A stretch of DNA of 7,964 nt, from assembly GCA_002402635.1 (NCBI GenBank), contig DHGE01000156.1, positions 1-7,964 of the forward strand, in the 5' to 3' direction. The position numbers and the translations under genes are program-made. The notes under the pieces are model-generated. The model ran no database searches. It was not told the DNA's origin and worked only from the letters and a program-made list of their open reading frames with translations. The stretch is from Deferribacterales bacterium UBA4806 (GTDB lineage: Bacteria; Chrysiogenota; Deferribacteres; Deferribacterales; UBA228). Shown one piece after another: positions 1 to 7,055 of the stretch; positions within the stretch are counted from its first letter, which is position 1, and each line of letters opens with the position of its first letter.

Positions 1-1
1 T

Positions 2-1048
2 AATTTTAAAAAAAAGGGTGGTAGAATTGCTGCAGTATTACCTATTCATTACCCAAGAGAATTATTTCGAGCCTTTAATATATTACCTGTTGAGGTGTGG
101 GGACCGCCCAAAATTAATAGGGTTGTTGGAAGTGCACATTTACAGGAATATATTTGTTCTATTGCACACAGTGCTTTATCTTTTCTTCAATCTAAGAACA
201 CAGAGGTTATTGATTTAATAATAACGCCTCATGCATGTGATTCTCTGCAGGATTTGGGCAGCCTTCTTCTTGATTTCATAAAACCCGATAAACCAGTATT
301 TCCCATATATATTCCAAGAGGAAGGCGTACCTTTGATATAGATTTTTTAGCTAAAGAACTGAAAATGTTATATAAGAAACTATCTGATTTTACAGGAATA
401 TTGCCTACAGATAGTGATTTAATGACTTCAATTACTCGTGAGGAAGAGGCTGATACAAAACTAAGAGAGTTTTATAAAAAGAGATATTCTTTAAATTTAA
501 CTAACAGAGAATTTTACGAAGTGTTGCGTTTAAGAGAATATATGCCAGCTGAAGATTTTATAAATATTTTAGATAATATAACAGAAAAGGTTGAATTAAA
601 AAGTGTTGTTAGTGGCATCCCGCTGCTTATGTCAGGGTTAGTACCTGAACCCATGGAAATATTTGATATCATAAGTCGTATGAATGCAGTTGTAGTAGCA
701 GATGACTTTGCATGCGTTGGCAGGCGACTTTATAAAACTGGAAACAGTAATAGTCCCTTTAAAAGAATGGCAGAAAGAATTATTTTTGCCCCTCCCGATT
801 CAACACGAGGCAACCCGATCAATGAAAGATTGGATCACTTGGTAAAATTATCTAAAGCCTTTAATGCAAAAGGCATTATATTTTATATTGTCAAATTCTG
901 TGAACCTGAGCTCTTTGATCTACCTCAATTGCGTGAATCTTTAAAATTGGCAGGCTTGCCTTCTATAAATATTGAAATGGATATCAATGCCCCACTGTCT
1001 CATCAAGTGATTACAAGAATAGAGGCTTTTATAGAGTCCTTAAGATGA
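2..1048 (+). CDS. 2-hydroxyacyl-CoA dehydratase small (HgdB-like) subunit, 5' end cut by window edge
   Basis: Small subunit of a 2-hydroxyacyl-CoA dehydratase/benzoyl-CoA reductase-type enzyme (HGD-D family), a cytoplasmic Fe-S protein. The frame is open from the left edge, giving 348 visible residues. The stretch before the GTG at 95 is family-like (residues 6-35, with IHYPRELFRAFNILPVEVWG), so that GTG is not the start and the true start lies outside the window. Visible-fragment cysteines that match conserved family positions are C52 (ICSIAHSAL), C79 (TPHACDSL), C238 (DDFACVGRR) and C300 (VKFCEPELFDLP). Three such cysteines usually hold the [4Fe-4S] cluster. The C-terminal pattern GLPSINIEMD...TRIEAFIESL is also typical. 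The stop overlaps the next start in ATGA, so the two subunits are probably translationally coupled. Family is confident; substrate is unknown. A benzoyl-CoA reductase-like ring reductase is the main alternative. Confidence 0.88.
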   Translation, partial: NFKKKGGRIAAVLPIHYPRELFRAFNILPVEVWGPPKINRVVGSAHLQEYICSIAHSALSFLQSKNTEVIDLIITPHACDSLQDLGSLLLDFIKPDKPVFPIYIPRGRRTFDIDFLAKELKMLYKKLSDFTGILPTDSDLMTSITREEEADTKLREFYKKRYSLNLTNREFYEVLRLREYMPAEDFINILDNITEKVELKSVVSGIPLLMSGLVPEPMEIFDIISRMNAVVVADDFACVGRRLYKTGNSNSPFKRMAERIIFAPPDSTRGNPINERLDHLVKLSKAFNAKGIIFYIVKFCEPELFDLPQLRESLKLAGLPSINIEMDINAPLSHQVITRIEAFIESLR

Positions 1049-2367
1049 AGATTGGTCAATATTTAAAGTATTATTTAAATGTAAAATTAATTGGCAACAA
1101 TTTTTTAAGATACCAGAGAATTAAAGCATCTTCAAAGAAGATAATTCCTTTAAAGTGGCGTACGGATATTTTAGCACCGCCATTAAAGATCGATGCTAAA
1201 ACAAAAGAGTTAATAGCAAAACATTATCTTGAGGGCCAATTTGTGAGTGGTGTTAGGCCTGTGGCATGGGTAACTTCTGGGGCTCCTGTTGAGATACTTA
1301 AAGCTTTAGACTACTATGTCCTTTATCCAGAAAACCATGCGGCTTTGTGTGGGGCAAGAAGAAAGGTTGTAGATATTTCAAGTGAAGCGGAAAAAGCTGG
1401 TTATTCCAGAGATATTTGTTCATATGCAAGAACTGATTTAGGTGCCACCCTTTCTAAAAAAACACCTGTTGGCAGGCTGCCAAAACCTGATTTACTACTT
1501 GCATGTACTAATATCTGCCAGACAGTTTTATCGTGGTACCGTGTACTTGCGCATTACTATAATGTCCCTTTAGCATTAATTGATACGCCCTTTATCTATG
1601 GTGAATTAAGAGATCATGATGTTGAATATGTAAAAAAACAATTGGAAGATCTAATTACAATAGCAGAAAGGGTCTCAAAGCGGAAATTTAATTATAATAA
1701 TTTTATAAGAGTAGCAAAATATAGTAAGGAAGCTACAGAATTATGGCTTGAAATTATGAAGTGTTGTAAACATAAACCAGCACCAATTTCTGTTTTTGAC
1801 CAATTTATACAAATGGCTCCAATCGTAGAAATGAGAGGGCAAAAGATTACAATAGATTTTTACTGGGCAATGTTAAAGGAAATTAAAAAACGTATATCTG
1901 ATGGTATTGGAGCAGTAAAAAATGAAAAAAAAAGGCTGTTATGGGATAATTTGCCAATCTGGTATAAGATCAGATATCTTTCAGAATATTTTGGAGAAAG
2001 GGGTATATCAATTGTAGCTTCAACATATACAAACGCATGGGGAGAGTTAGCATCATTAATAGATTATAGTAATCCTTTAGAATCAATGGCAAAAACATAT
2101 TTAAATCCTATCCTCAATCATGGCCCAAAATATAAATTAAACAAAATGAAGAAAATGATAGATGAATATCATATAGATGGAGTTATTTTACACTCTGATA
2201 GGTCGTGTAAACCTTATTCAATAGGGCAAATTGATCAGCGCAATACTATAAGCAAAGAATGTGGAGTCCCTTCATTACTACTGGAAGCAGACCACAATGA
2301 CCCTCGAGCATATGCAGACTTGCAGGTAGAAACCCGTTTAGCTGCATTTGTTGAAATGCTGAAATAA
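1045..2367 (+). CDS. 2-hydroxyacyl-CoA dehydratase large (HgdA-like) subunit
   Basis: Large subunit (440 aa) partnering the preceding gene in an Fe-S heterodimer that dehydrates a 2-hydroxyacyl-CoA or performs a related one-electron-driven reduction. Recognisable blocks are AWVTSGAPVEILKALDYY (74-91), YPENHAALCGARR (94-106), GYSRDICSYARTDLG (119-133), PKPDLLLACTNICQTVLSWY (146-165), KPAPISVFDQF (244-254), SDRSCKPYSIGQ (384-395) and the C-terminal DPRAYADLQVETR (419-431). C125, C154/C158 and C388 are the likely cluster ligands. The RSCKP and DPR...ETR blocks look closer to HgdA of glutaconate-type dehydratases than to BcrB of benzoyl-CoA reductase. The ATG lies in an ATGA overlap with no close Shine-Dalgarno, so start recognition probably depends on upstream translation. 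Oddities are a strongly basic N-terminus (ten Lys/Arg and no Asp/Glu in residues 1-40) and a tandem TAA-TGA stop. Confidence 0.9.
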   Translation: MKIGQYLKYYLNVKLIGNNFLRYQRIKASSKKIIPLKWRTDILAPPLKIDAKTKELIAKHYLEGQFVSGVRPVAWVTSGAPVEILKALDYYVLYPENHAALCGARRKVVDISSEAEKAGYSRDICSYARTDLGATLSKKTPVGRLPKPDLLLACTNICQTVLSWYRVLAHYYNVPLALIDTPFIYGELRDHDVEYVKKQLEDLITIAERVSKRKFNYNNFIRVAKYSKEATELWLEIMKCCKHKPAPISVFDQFIQMAPIVEMRGQKITIDFYWAMLKEIKKRISDGIGAVKNEKKRLLWDNLPIWYKIRYLSEYFGERGISIVASTYTNAWGELASLIDYSNPLESMAKTYLNPILNHGPKYKLNKMKKMIDEYHIDGVILHSDRSCKPYSIGQIDQRNTISKECGVPSLLLEADHNDPRAYADLQVETRLAAFVEMLK

Positions 2368-2399
2368 TGAAAGTGGAAAAAGGTATCTTATTATGTTGA
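2367..2399 (+). other. possible 10-codon bridging mini-ORF
   Basis: An ATG overlaps the last base of the large-subunit stop (TAATG) and opens a ten-codon frame (MKVEKGILLC). It ends in TGA two bases after the activase ATG. The geometry would carry ribosomes from the large subunit to the activase start and could couple their translation. No convincing Shine-Dalgarno precedes it, and the activase has its own AAAAAGG at 2377-2383. It may be chance in AT-rich sequence. Confidence 0.15.
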
Positions 2400-3172
2400 G
2401 AATAGCGGCACTTGGTATTGATGTTGGTTCTACAACTGTGAAGATTGTAGGTGTAAATGACACAGGCGGAATAACATGGCACCATTTAGAGCAAACAGAA
2501 CCCTCTATTGAAAAACAGACTGCTCGCTTTTTTGATATTATTAAAGAAAAGATAGAAAATTTAAAAGATATTCCTGTCATTGCAACTGGTTATGGCAGAA
2601 ATTTAGTAAAAGAAGCAATTAGATCGGTTACTGAAATTACATGCCATGCAAAAGGTATTTACAAAGAATTTGGACACGGTGGAACACTGGTTGACATTGG
2701 AGGGCAGGACAGTAAAGTTATTGTTATTGATTCGGAAGGGAAGGTTATTGATTTTGTAATGAATGATAAATGTGCTGCTGGCTCTGGTAGATTTTTGGAA
2801 AATACTGCCACTAGATTAGGTTATAAGATTAATGAAATTGGAGACTTGGCAATGAAGGCCGACATAGAAGTGCCTATATCCAGCACTTGCACAGTATTTG
2901 CTGAATCAGAGATAATATCAATGATTGCAAGTGGAAAAGATACCTCATCAATTTTAAAAGGACTCCACAAGTCCCTTATAAAAAGAATTGTTGCAATGAT
3001 AAGAAGTGTAAATTTCATGCCACCATTACTACTTTCAGGTGGTGTTGTAAACAATATAGCTATCAGAAAAATGATTGAAGAAGAAATGGGTGAAAAATTA
3101 ATAATGCCCACTTATCCACAATTAATGGGTGCATATGGTGCTGCATTAATAGCATTGGATGAAAACAAATAA
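2393..3172 (+). CDS. 2-hydroxyacyl-CoA dehydratase activase, HgdC-like (BadF/BadG/BcrA/BcrD ATPase family)
   Basis: ATP-dependent activator (archerase) of the dehydratase encoded just upstream. The family protein is a homodimer with one [4Fe-4S] cluster at its interface; ATP hydrolysis drives one very low-potential electron into the dehydratase. All ASKHA-fold motifs are visible: phosphate-1 loop GIDVGSTTVK (8-17), phosphate-2 loop VDIGGQDSKVI (100-110), helix-cluster-helix DKCAAGSGRFLE (125-136) with C127, SSTCTVFAESE (163-173) with C166, and the adenosine motif LSGGVVNN (214-221). C127 and C166 fall at the numbering I recall for the cluster ligands of Acidaminococcus HgdC. At 259 aa it has the usual length of single activators. 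AAAAAGG at 2377-2383 lies 9 nt before the ATG. It follows the large subunit by 25 nt in one operon. Tandem stops TAA-TGA end it. Only one activase is present, which favours a dehydratase over a two-ATPase class I benzoyl-CoA reductase. Confidence 0.93.
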   Translation: MLRIAALGIDVGSTTVKIVGVNDTGGITWHHLEQTEPSIEKQTARFFDIIKEKIENLKDIPVIATGYGRNLVKEAIRSVTEITCHAKGIYKEFGHGGTLVDIGGQDSKVIVIDSEGKVIDFVMNDKCAAGSGRFLENTATRLGYKINEIGDLAMKADIEVPISSTCTVFAESEIISMIASGKDTSSILKGLHKSLIKRIVAMIRSVNFMPPLLLSGGVVNNIAIRKMIEEEMGEKLIMPTYPQLMGAYGAALIALDENK

Positions 3173-3208
3173 TGACTTTCTCTCAAATCTTACTCATTGC
3201 TTTTAAAC

Positions 3209-3300
3209 TGTTAGGTCCTCATTGTTCCGATAATAATTAGCTATTTGCCTTTGTAAGTTAGAATTTACTTTTTCAAATATTTTATATGTACCTAACAATG
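3209..3300. repeat. inverted repeat in the convergent intergenic region
   Basis: The 142-nt gap between the two converging gene sets holds no gene. TGTTAGGT at 3209-3216 is the exact reverse complement of ACCTAACA at 3290-3297. CATTGTT at 3220-3226 can instead pair with AACAATG at 3294-3300, so the right arm has two mutually exclusive partners. The loops are long (about 70 nt) and there is no GC-rich hairpin followed by a T-run. A termination or RNA-stability role for both transcripts is possible, and chance is equally possible. Confidence 0.25.
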
Positions 3301-3314
3301 TTATATCAATAAGT

Positions 3315-4277
3315 CTATAAACTATGCAATTGGTTCACTATACTTTTAGCTTCACTGATTATTTTTTCTATTAACTCACTTACACTTGGTATATCTTTAA
3401 TTAAACCTGCTGCCATTCCGCATGCAATAAGAGAGTTATTTGTATTCCCAGAAATAAATGACTCTTTACCTCTTAGTCCAGAAAGCAAAGGTGCTAGTTC
3501 TTCCAATTTAGCACCTTTACTTTCCATCTCATATACAGTTTTAGCAAGATCATTTTTTAGCACTCGCATCGTATTTTTCAGCGTCCTAAGTATTAGTATT
3601 GTGTCTCTCTCACTAGCATTAACAATGGCTTTTTTAATATTATCATGAACTGGTGCTTCCTTAGTAGCAAAGAATCTTGTCCCCATGTTTACACCTGTTG
3701 CTCCTAATGCCAATGCGGCAACAAAACCTCTTGCATCGGCAAAACCTCCTGAGGCAATTACAGGAATTTTTAATGATTCAACTGCCAAAGGAACTAAAAG
3801 TAGGGAGGTAACATCATCTTCTCCGGGATGACCGGCGCATTCATAACCATCAATACTGATAAAATCACAACCAATATTTTCTGCCTTTTTTGCATGTCTT
3901 ATGGATGTACATTTATGAATAATCTTGACATTATTATCTTTCAATTTCACTATATATTTTTCTGGATTATTTCCAGCGGTTTCTACTATTTTAACCTCTT
4001 CATCTAATATTACATCTATATAAGCATCATAATTAATCGGACGTAGTGTTGGGAGTAAGGTAATATTTACTCCAAAGGGCTTGTTTGTTGCCATTTTCAT
4101 TTTTTTTATTTCACTTCTTAATTCATCAGACGAACCAAAAGACAATGCCGTTATAATTCCTAGCCCCCCTGCATTTGAAACTGCTGATGATAGCTCTGTT
4201 TTAGAAACCCACATCATTCCTCCCTGAATTATTGGGTACTCTATATCTAGTTCTTTACATATTGTTGTATTAAACAT
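3315..4277 (-). CDS. nitronate monooxygenase-family FMN oxidoreductase
   Basis: FMN-dependent TIM-barrel flavoprotein of the nitronate monooxygenase/FabK/NADH:quinone reductase superfamily, 320 aa and full length. Visible signatures are YPIIQGGMMWVS (14-25), AGGLGIITAL (36-45), KPFGVNITLL (66-75), the active-site loop GYECAGHPGEDDV (144-156) with the probable catalytic His150, and the phosphate-binding region IASGGFADARGFVAALALGA (174-193) followed by MGTRF (198-202). The ECAGHPGEDD loop belongs to a recognised NMO-like subgroup and differs from the EAGGH of typical FabK, so enoyl-ACP reductase is less likely. AGAGGG at 4284-4289 is a good ribosome site 6 nt before the ATG. It lies 109 nt downstream of the CoA ligase on the same strand and may act on the same pathway, but members of this family are often annotated nitronate monooxygenase without proof of substrate. 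Confidence 0.85.
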   Translation of the reverse strand: MFNTTICKELDIEYPIIQGGMMWVSKTELSSAVSNAGGLGIITALSFGSSDELRSEIKKMKMATNKPFGVNITLLPTLRPINYDAYIDVILDEEVKIVETAGNNPEKYIVKLKDNNVKIIHKCTSIRHAKKAENIGCDFISIDGYECAGHPGEDDVTSLLLVPLAVESLKIPVIASGGFADARGFVAALALGATGVNMGTRFFATKEAPVHDNIKKAIVNASERDTILILRTLKNTMRVLKNDLAKTVYEMESKGAKLEELAPLLSGLRGKESFISGNTNNSLIACGMAAGLIKDIPSVSELIEKIISEAKSIVNQLHSL

Positions 4278-4344
4278 AAAAATCCCTCTTATGTTACCTT
4301 TTTCTGAACTAATCGATTCATACTACTATTTTAAAATTTTTCAC

Positions 4345-4367
4345 ATATAGCTATATAATACATTATA
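4345..4367 (-). promoter_or_regulatory. possible -10 element with adjacent 12-bp palindrome upstream of the flavoprotein gene
   Basis: Read on the minus strand, TATAAT lies at 4367-4362 and is followed 5 nt later by the perfect 12-bp palindrome ATATAGCTATAT (4345-4356), about where transcription would begin. This would suit a promoter with an overlapping operator for the gene starting at 4277. I see no good -35 at the right distance. The whole 109-nt gap is AT-rich, so both elements could be chance. Confidence 0.2.
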
Positions 4368-4386
4368 AATACAAATTTAGACCATT

Positions 4387-6111
4387 TTATCTCTTAGCTT
4401 GTTTTTTTATTTCTTCCTCTCTTAGTTCTCTGCGCAGTACTTTACCAACAATAGTAATTGGCAATTTTTCACGAAATTCAATATATTTAGGTCTTTTATA
4501 TTTAGCTAAATGTTTATCACAATATTCTTTTATTTCTTCCTCTGTAGCCCTTTCTCCTTCTTTAAGTTGAATATATGCCTTAATTACTTCCCCCTTTAAC
4601 TCATCTGGGATTCCAACGGAGACAGCTGCTTGAATTTTTGGATGTTTATATAAAACTTCATCTATCTCTCTTGGATATATATTATATCCACCAGAGATAA
4701 CCATATCTTTTTTTCTATCAACAATATAAAAGTATCCATTTTTGTCCATTTTTGCAATATCACCAGTATACAGCCAACCATCTCTAATGACATTCTCTGT
4801 TTCATCTTTTCTCATATAATAGCCCTTCATAACTTGTGGTCCTTTTATAATCAACTCCCCTTCTTCTCCCATAGGCACCTCTACATCTCCTTTAACAATA
4901 TCAACCAGTTTGCATTCCGTGTTTGATATTGGCAAACCAATTGATCCAGGAATTCTTTTTGCTTTTGCTCCAAATGGATTAATATGGGTAACCGGACTTG
5001 CCTCAGTTAAGCCAAATCCTTCACAAATAGCTGCACCTGTCAGTTCCTCAAATTTATTAATTATTTCAACCGGTATAGGAGCAGCGCCTGAAAAACAGCC
5101 TTTAATGGAGCTAAGATTATAATTTTTAAGTTTTGGATAATTCACAATTCCTACATACATAGCTGGGACTGCTGCAAAAAAAGTAGCTTTATATTTACTT
5201 ATAGCCTCCAATAATTGCAGTGGATATGGCTTTGGCACAAGCACAACTGTACTTCCCCAGGCAAGAGGTAAATTAAGAGCGCATGTCATTCCAAAGCTGT
5301 GGAAATATGGAAGAGCTCCAACATGTATTTCTTCAGGCGCAGTGGGTTCAAACTCTTTAAACCATTCAGCAATCTGTTGAACATTAGCACTTAAATTTTT
5401 ATGTGTTAACATAACACCTTTAGATATACCAGTAGTTCCACCTGTGTATAGCAAACAAGCTGTTTCTTCCCATTTAATATCTAATGTTGGAGGTTTTCGA
5501 CTTGTTTGGTTGATCAAATTTTTGAAATGATATAAATATTCAACTTGCTTTAAATCAAACTTATATCCTTGCTTTCTAGCAACTAATGGAAACAATAGGT
5601 TTTTTGGAAATGGAAGATAGTCACCAATATTACAAGTTATTATTTTCTCTACCTTTGTTTTATTCTTCATATCAATTAAACGATTGGTTAGGTTAAGCAG
5701 CTCAGCAGTTATAACAATTTTAGCAGAAGAATCATTTAATTGATATTGCAGTTCGTCGTCTGAATATAAAGGATTGTTCAATACTGCTATAGCATTGGCT
5801 CTTTGAATAGCATAATAACTAACAACCATATGGGGTATATTAGGAAGAACGGTTGCAACTCTATCACCTTTTTTAACGCCCATATTTACTAGTGCTGTTG
5901 CTAGGCGCTCGACCCTATCTATTAATTTAGTGTAGCTAATTTTATAACCTTCAAATATCAAAGCTGTGTTATCAGGATATTTGTTAACACTTTCATATAG
6001 TTTTTCCAATATGCACTTTTCTTCAATACCAAGCTTACTCTTTACACCTGCTGCATAGCTATTTATCCAAATTTTATTGGCATAGGCTGTTTTTGACTCA
6101 TTCTCCGCCAT
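4387..6111 (-). CDS. AMP-forming acyl-CoA ligase (long-chain fatty-acid/aryl-CoA ligase type)
   Basis: Cytoplasmic adenylate-forming enzyme (574 aa) that converts a carboxylic acid, ATP and CoA to acyl-CoA, AMP and PPi. The complete ANL-family motif set is present: A3 phosphate loop LLYTGGTTGISKGV (220-233), LPYFHSFGMT (267-276), A5 EGFGLTEASP (364-373), A7 GWLYTGD (445-451), A8 hinge and following segment DRKKDMVISGGYNIYP (465-480) and A10 PITIVGKVLRRELR (551-564) with the catalytic Lys557. Overall pattern and length fit FadD-like long- or medium-chain ligases, but the acyl pocket does not reveal the acid. GGGGG at 6121-6125 lies 9 nt before the ATG. It sits between the secreted/outer-membrane gene pair upstream and the flavoprotein downstream, all on the minus strand, which suggests activation of an acid that may have been imported. 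Confidence 0.92.
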   Translation of the reverse strand: MAENESKTAYANKIWINSYAAGVKSKLGIEEKCILEKLYESVNKYPDNTALIFEGYKISYTKLIDRVERLATALVNMGVKKGDRVATVLPNIPHMVVSYYAIQRANAIAVLNNPLYSDDELQYQLNDSSAKIVITAELLNLTNRLIDMKNKTKVEKIITCNIGDYLPFPKNLLFPLVARKQGYKFDLKQVEYLYHFKNLINQTSRKPPTLDIKWEETACLLYTGGTTGISKGVMLTHKNLSANVQQIAEWFKEFEPTAPEEIHVGALPYFHSFGMTCALNLPLAWGSTVVLVPKPYPLQLLEAISKYKATFFAAVPAMYVGIVNYPKLKNYNLSSIKGCFSGAAPIPVEIINKFEELTGAAICEGFGLTEASPVTHINPFGAKAKRIPGSIGLPISNTECKLVDIVKGDVEVPMGEEGELIIKGPQVMKGYYMRKDETENVIRDGWLYTGDIAKMDKNGYFYIVDRKKDMVISGGYNIYPREIDEVLYKHPKIQAAVSVGIPDELKGEVIKAYIQLKEGERATEEEIKEYCDKHLAKYKRPKYIEFREKLPITIVGKVLRRELREEEIKKQAKR

Positions 6112-6158
6112 AATTTAATTCCCCCTTTTCTGTACGAGCATAAATATTACTATCCTTA

Positions 6159-6188
6159 ATTATAAATAGATACATAAATACTTCTTAA
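6159..6188 (-). promoter_or_regulatory. candidate sigma70-type promoter for the acyl-CoA ligase
   Basis: On the minus strand TTAAGA (6188-6183, four of six matches to the -35 consensus) is separated by 18 nt from a perfect TATAAT -10 (6164-6159). The -10 ends 47 nt before the ligase ATG. The ~100-nt gap behind the secreted-protein gene makes a separate promoter reasonable. The region is AT-rich, so chance matches are common. Confidence 0.33.
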
Positions 6189-6210
6189 TTAAATAATATT
6201 CTATCATTGC

Positions 6211-7032
6211 TCATTTATATGAAATAAGTTCCTTTTCAATTGTGGCCTTAGAGTCAACTAATGCATTCAGAAAGACTGTTGTTTTTTCAGTAACATAATA
6301 ATTTAATTCTGGTGACCAGCATCTATCATGAACTATCTCAGTTTTAGCTGCAGTTATAGCACTGCCAGTATCAGTTGTAAGCTTAACTACAACAGGATAG
6401 CAGTCAAATTGACCAGCTCCTACAGTTACCTTTTTCATTTTACCAACACTCATCTCGATCTTGCCTTCATCTGCAGTATAGTTTCGAGATTCGTAATGTG
6501 GAGCAATACTTATACCTGTCTTAGGCAAATTTAAATAAAATGGATACATTTTATCACTCGAAAAGCTATATCCCTCTTCTAAAGGAAAATGTACAATAGG
6601 AAACTGTTCTGGAGTTAAAAATGCTTCTCTATCACCACTGGTCAGCTCTTGATAATAAAAAGCAAGTGAACTCCCTACAATCGCATAGTACCAGTTAGCT
6701 ACCACATCATATACTTCTGGTCTTGTTATTTCAAAATGAGCAACATCATACGGACCAACATTCTTAATATCCTCACCATTTTTACCCTTAGCATAAAAAT
6801 TTTCGATTACTCCTTTAAAAACATGAACTTCTTCATAGTTATTTACATTCATTGGCTCTAAAATTGGAGTTCTTCCTCCATTATCACCTGTTGCTTTCAC
6901 ATTAAATGTAAAGGTGCTCCCATTTGCAGGTAAAGCAATATCGGCACCCATTTGAGCCATTAAAATACCACCAGAAAACATAATACACATTGTAACAATA
7001 ATGCCTACCATACATAAACTATTTAATTTCAT
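6211..7032 (-). CDS. secreted conserved protein, DUF3108-like
   Basis: Probable periplasmic protein (273 aa from the chosen start) of unknown function. Residues 1-26 form a signal peptide: short basic start (MK), hydrophobic core through MVGIIVTMCIMFSGGI, and a plausible cleavage after LMA-26. There is no convincing lipobox. The mature part looks beta-rich; KVTVGAGQFDCYPVVVKL (201-218) followed by CWSPELNYYVTEK (238-250) resembles the DUF3108 pattern of an aGxF-type turn followed by a late Trp-Pro-strand block. C211 and C238 could form a disulfide. The start at 7032 is preferred over the in-frame ATG at 7044 because GGAGG (7042-7038) lies 5 nt before it. It follows the beta-barrel gene by 23 nt, so the two are probably one operon and may work together at the cell envelope. 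Family placement is from pattern only. Confidence 0.75.
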   Translation of the reverse strand: MKLNSLCMVGIIVTMCIMFSGGILMAQMGADIALPANGSTFTFNVKATGDNGGRTPILEPMNVNNYEEVHVFKGVIENFYAKGKNGEDIKNVGPYDVAHFEITRPEVYDVVANWYYAIVGSSLAFYYQELTSGDREAFLTPEQFPIVHFPLEEGYSFSSDKMYPFYLNLPKTGISIAPHYESRNYTADEGKIEMSVGKMKKVTVGAGQFDCYPVVVKLTTDTGSAITAAKTEIVHDRCWSPELNYYVTEKTTVFLNALVDSKATIEKELISYK

Positions 7033-7037
7033 AATTG

Positions 7038-7042
7038 CCTCC
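7038..7042 (-). promoter_or_regulatory. ribosome binding site fixing the start at 7032
   Basis: GGAGG on the minus strand with a 5-nt spacer (CAATT) before the ATG at 7032. The alternative ATG at 7044 would put this site inside the gene and has only AT-rich sequence with no Shine-Dalgarno before it, so the downstream start is chosen. Using it also gives a normal signal peptide beginning MKLN. Confidence 0.8.
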
Positions 7043-7055
7043 ATTTTATAATGTT

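Noticed and set aside
95..97. GTG as the start of the first gene
   Set aside because: The same frame stays open to the window edge and its 31 upstream residues match the N-terminal pattern of the family, so the gene begins outside the window.
18..218. 66-aa plus-strand ORF at the left edge
   Set aside because: It overlaps the small-subunit gene in another frame and has no recognisable pattern.
2246..2580. Two minus-strand ORFs over the large-subunit/activase junction
   Set aside because: Both lie antisense to strongly conserved coding sequence and show no domain or ribosome site.
2821..3111. 96-aa minus-strand ORF inside the activase gene
   Set aside because: It is antisense to the Fe-S and adenosine motifs of the activase and is best explained as a shadow.
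2..3172. Class I benzoyl-CoA reductase operon
   Set aside because: Only one short activase is present and the large subunit's RSCKP and DPR...ETR blocks look more HgdA-like; not excluded if a second ATPase lies elsewhere.
3173..3314. Intrinsic bidirectional terminator
   Set aside because: No GC-rich stem with short loop and T-run is visible on either strand; only long-loop AT-rich pairings.
3315..4277. FabK enoyl-ACP reductase
   Set aside because: The ECAGHPGEDD loop differs from the EAGGH loop of FabK, and no fatty-acid synthesis genes surround it.
4910..5122. 70-aa plus-strand ORF inside the CoA ligase
   Set aside because: It is antisense to the conserved A5 region of the ligase.
7033..7044. 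Upstream ATG at 7044 for the secreted protein
   Set aside because: It would place the GGAGG ribosome site inside the gene and has no Shine-Dalgarno of its own.
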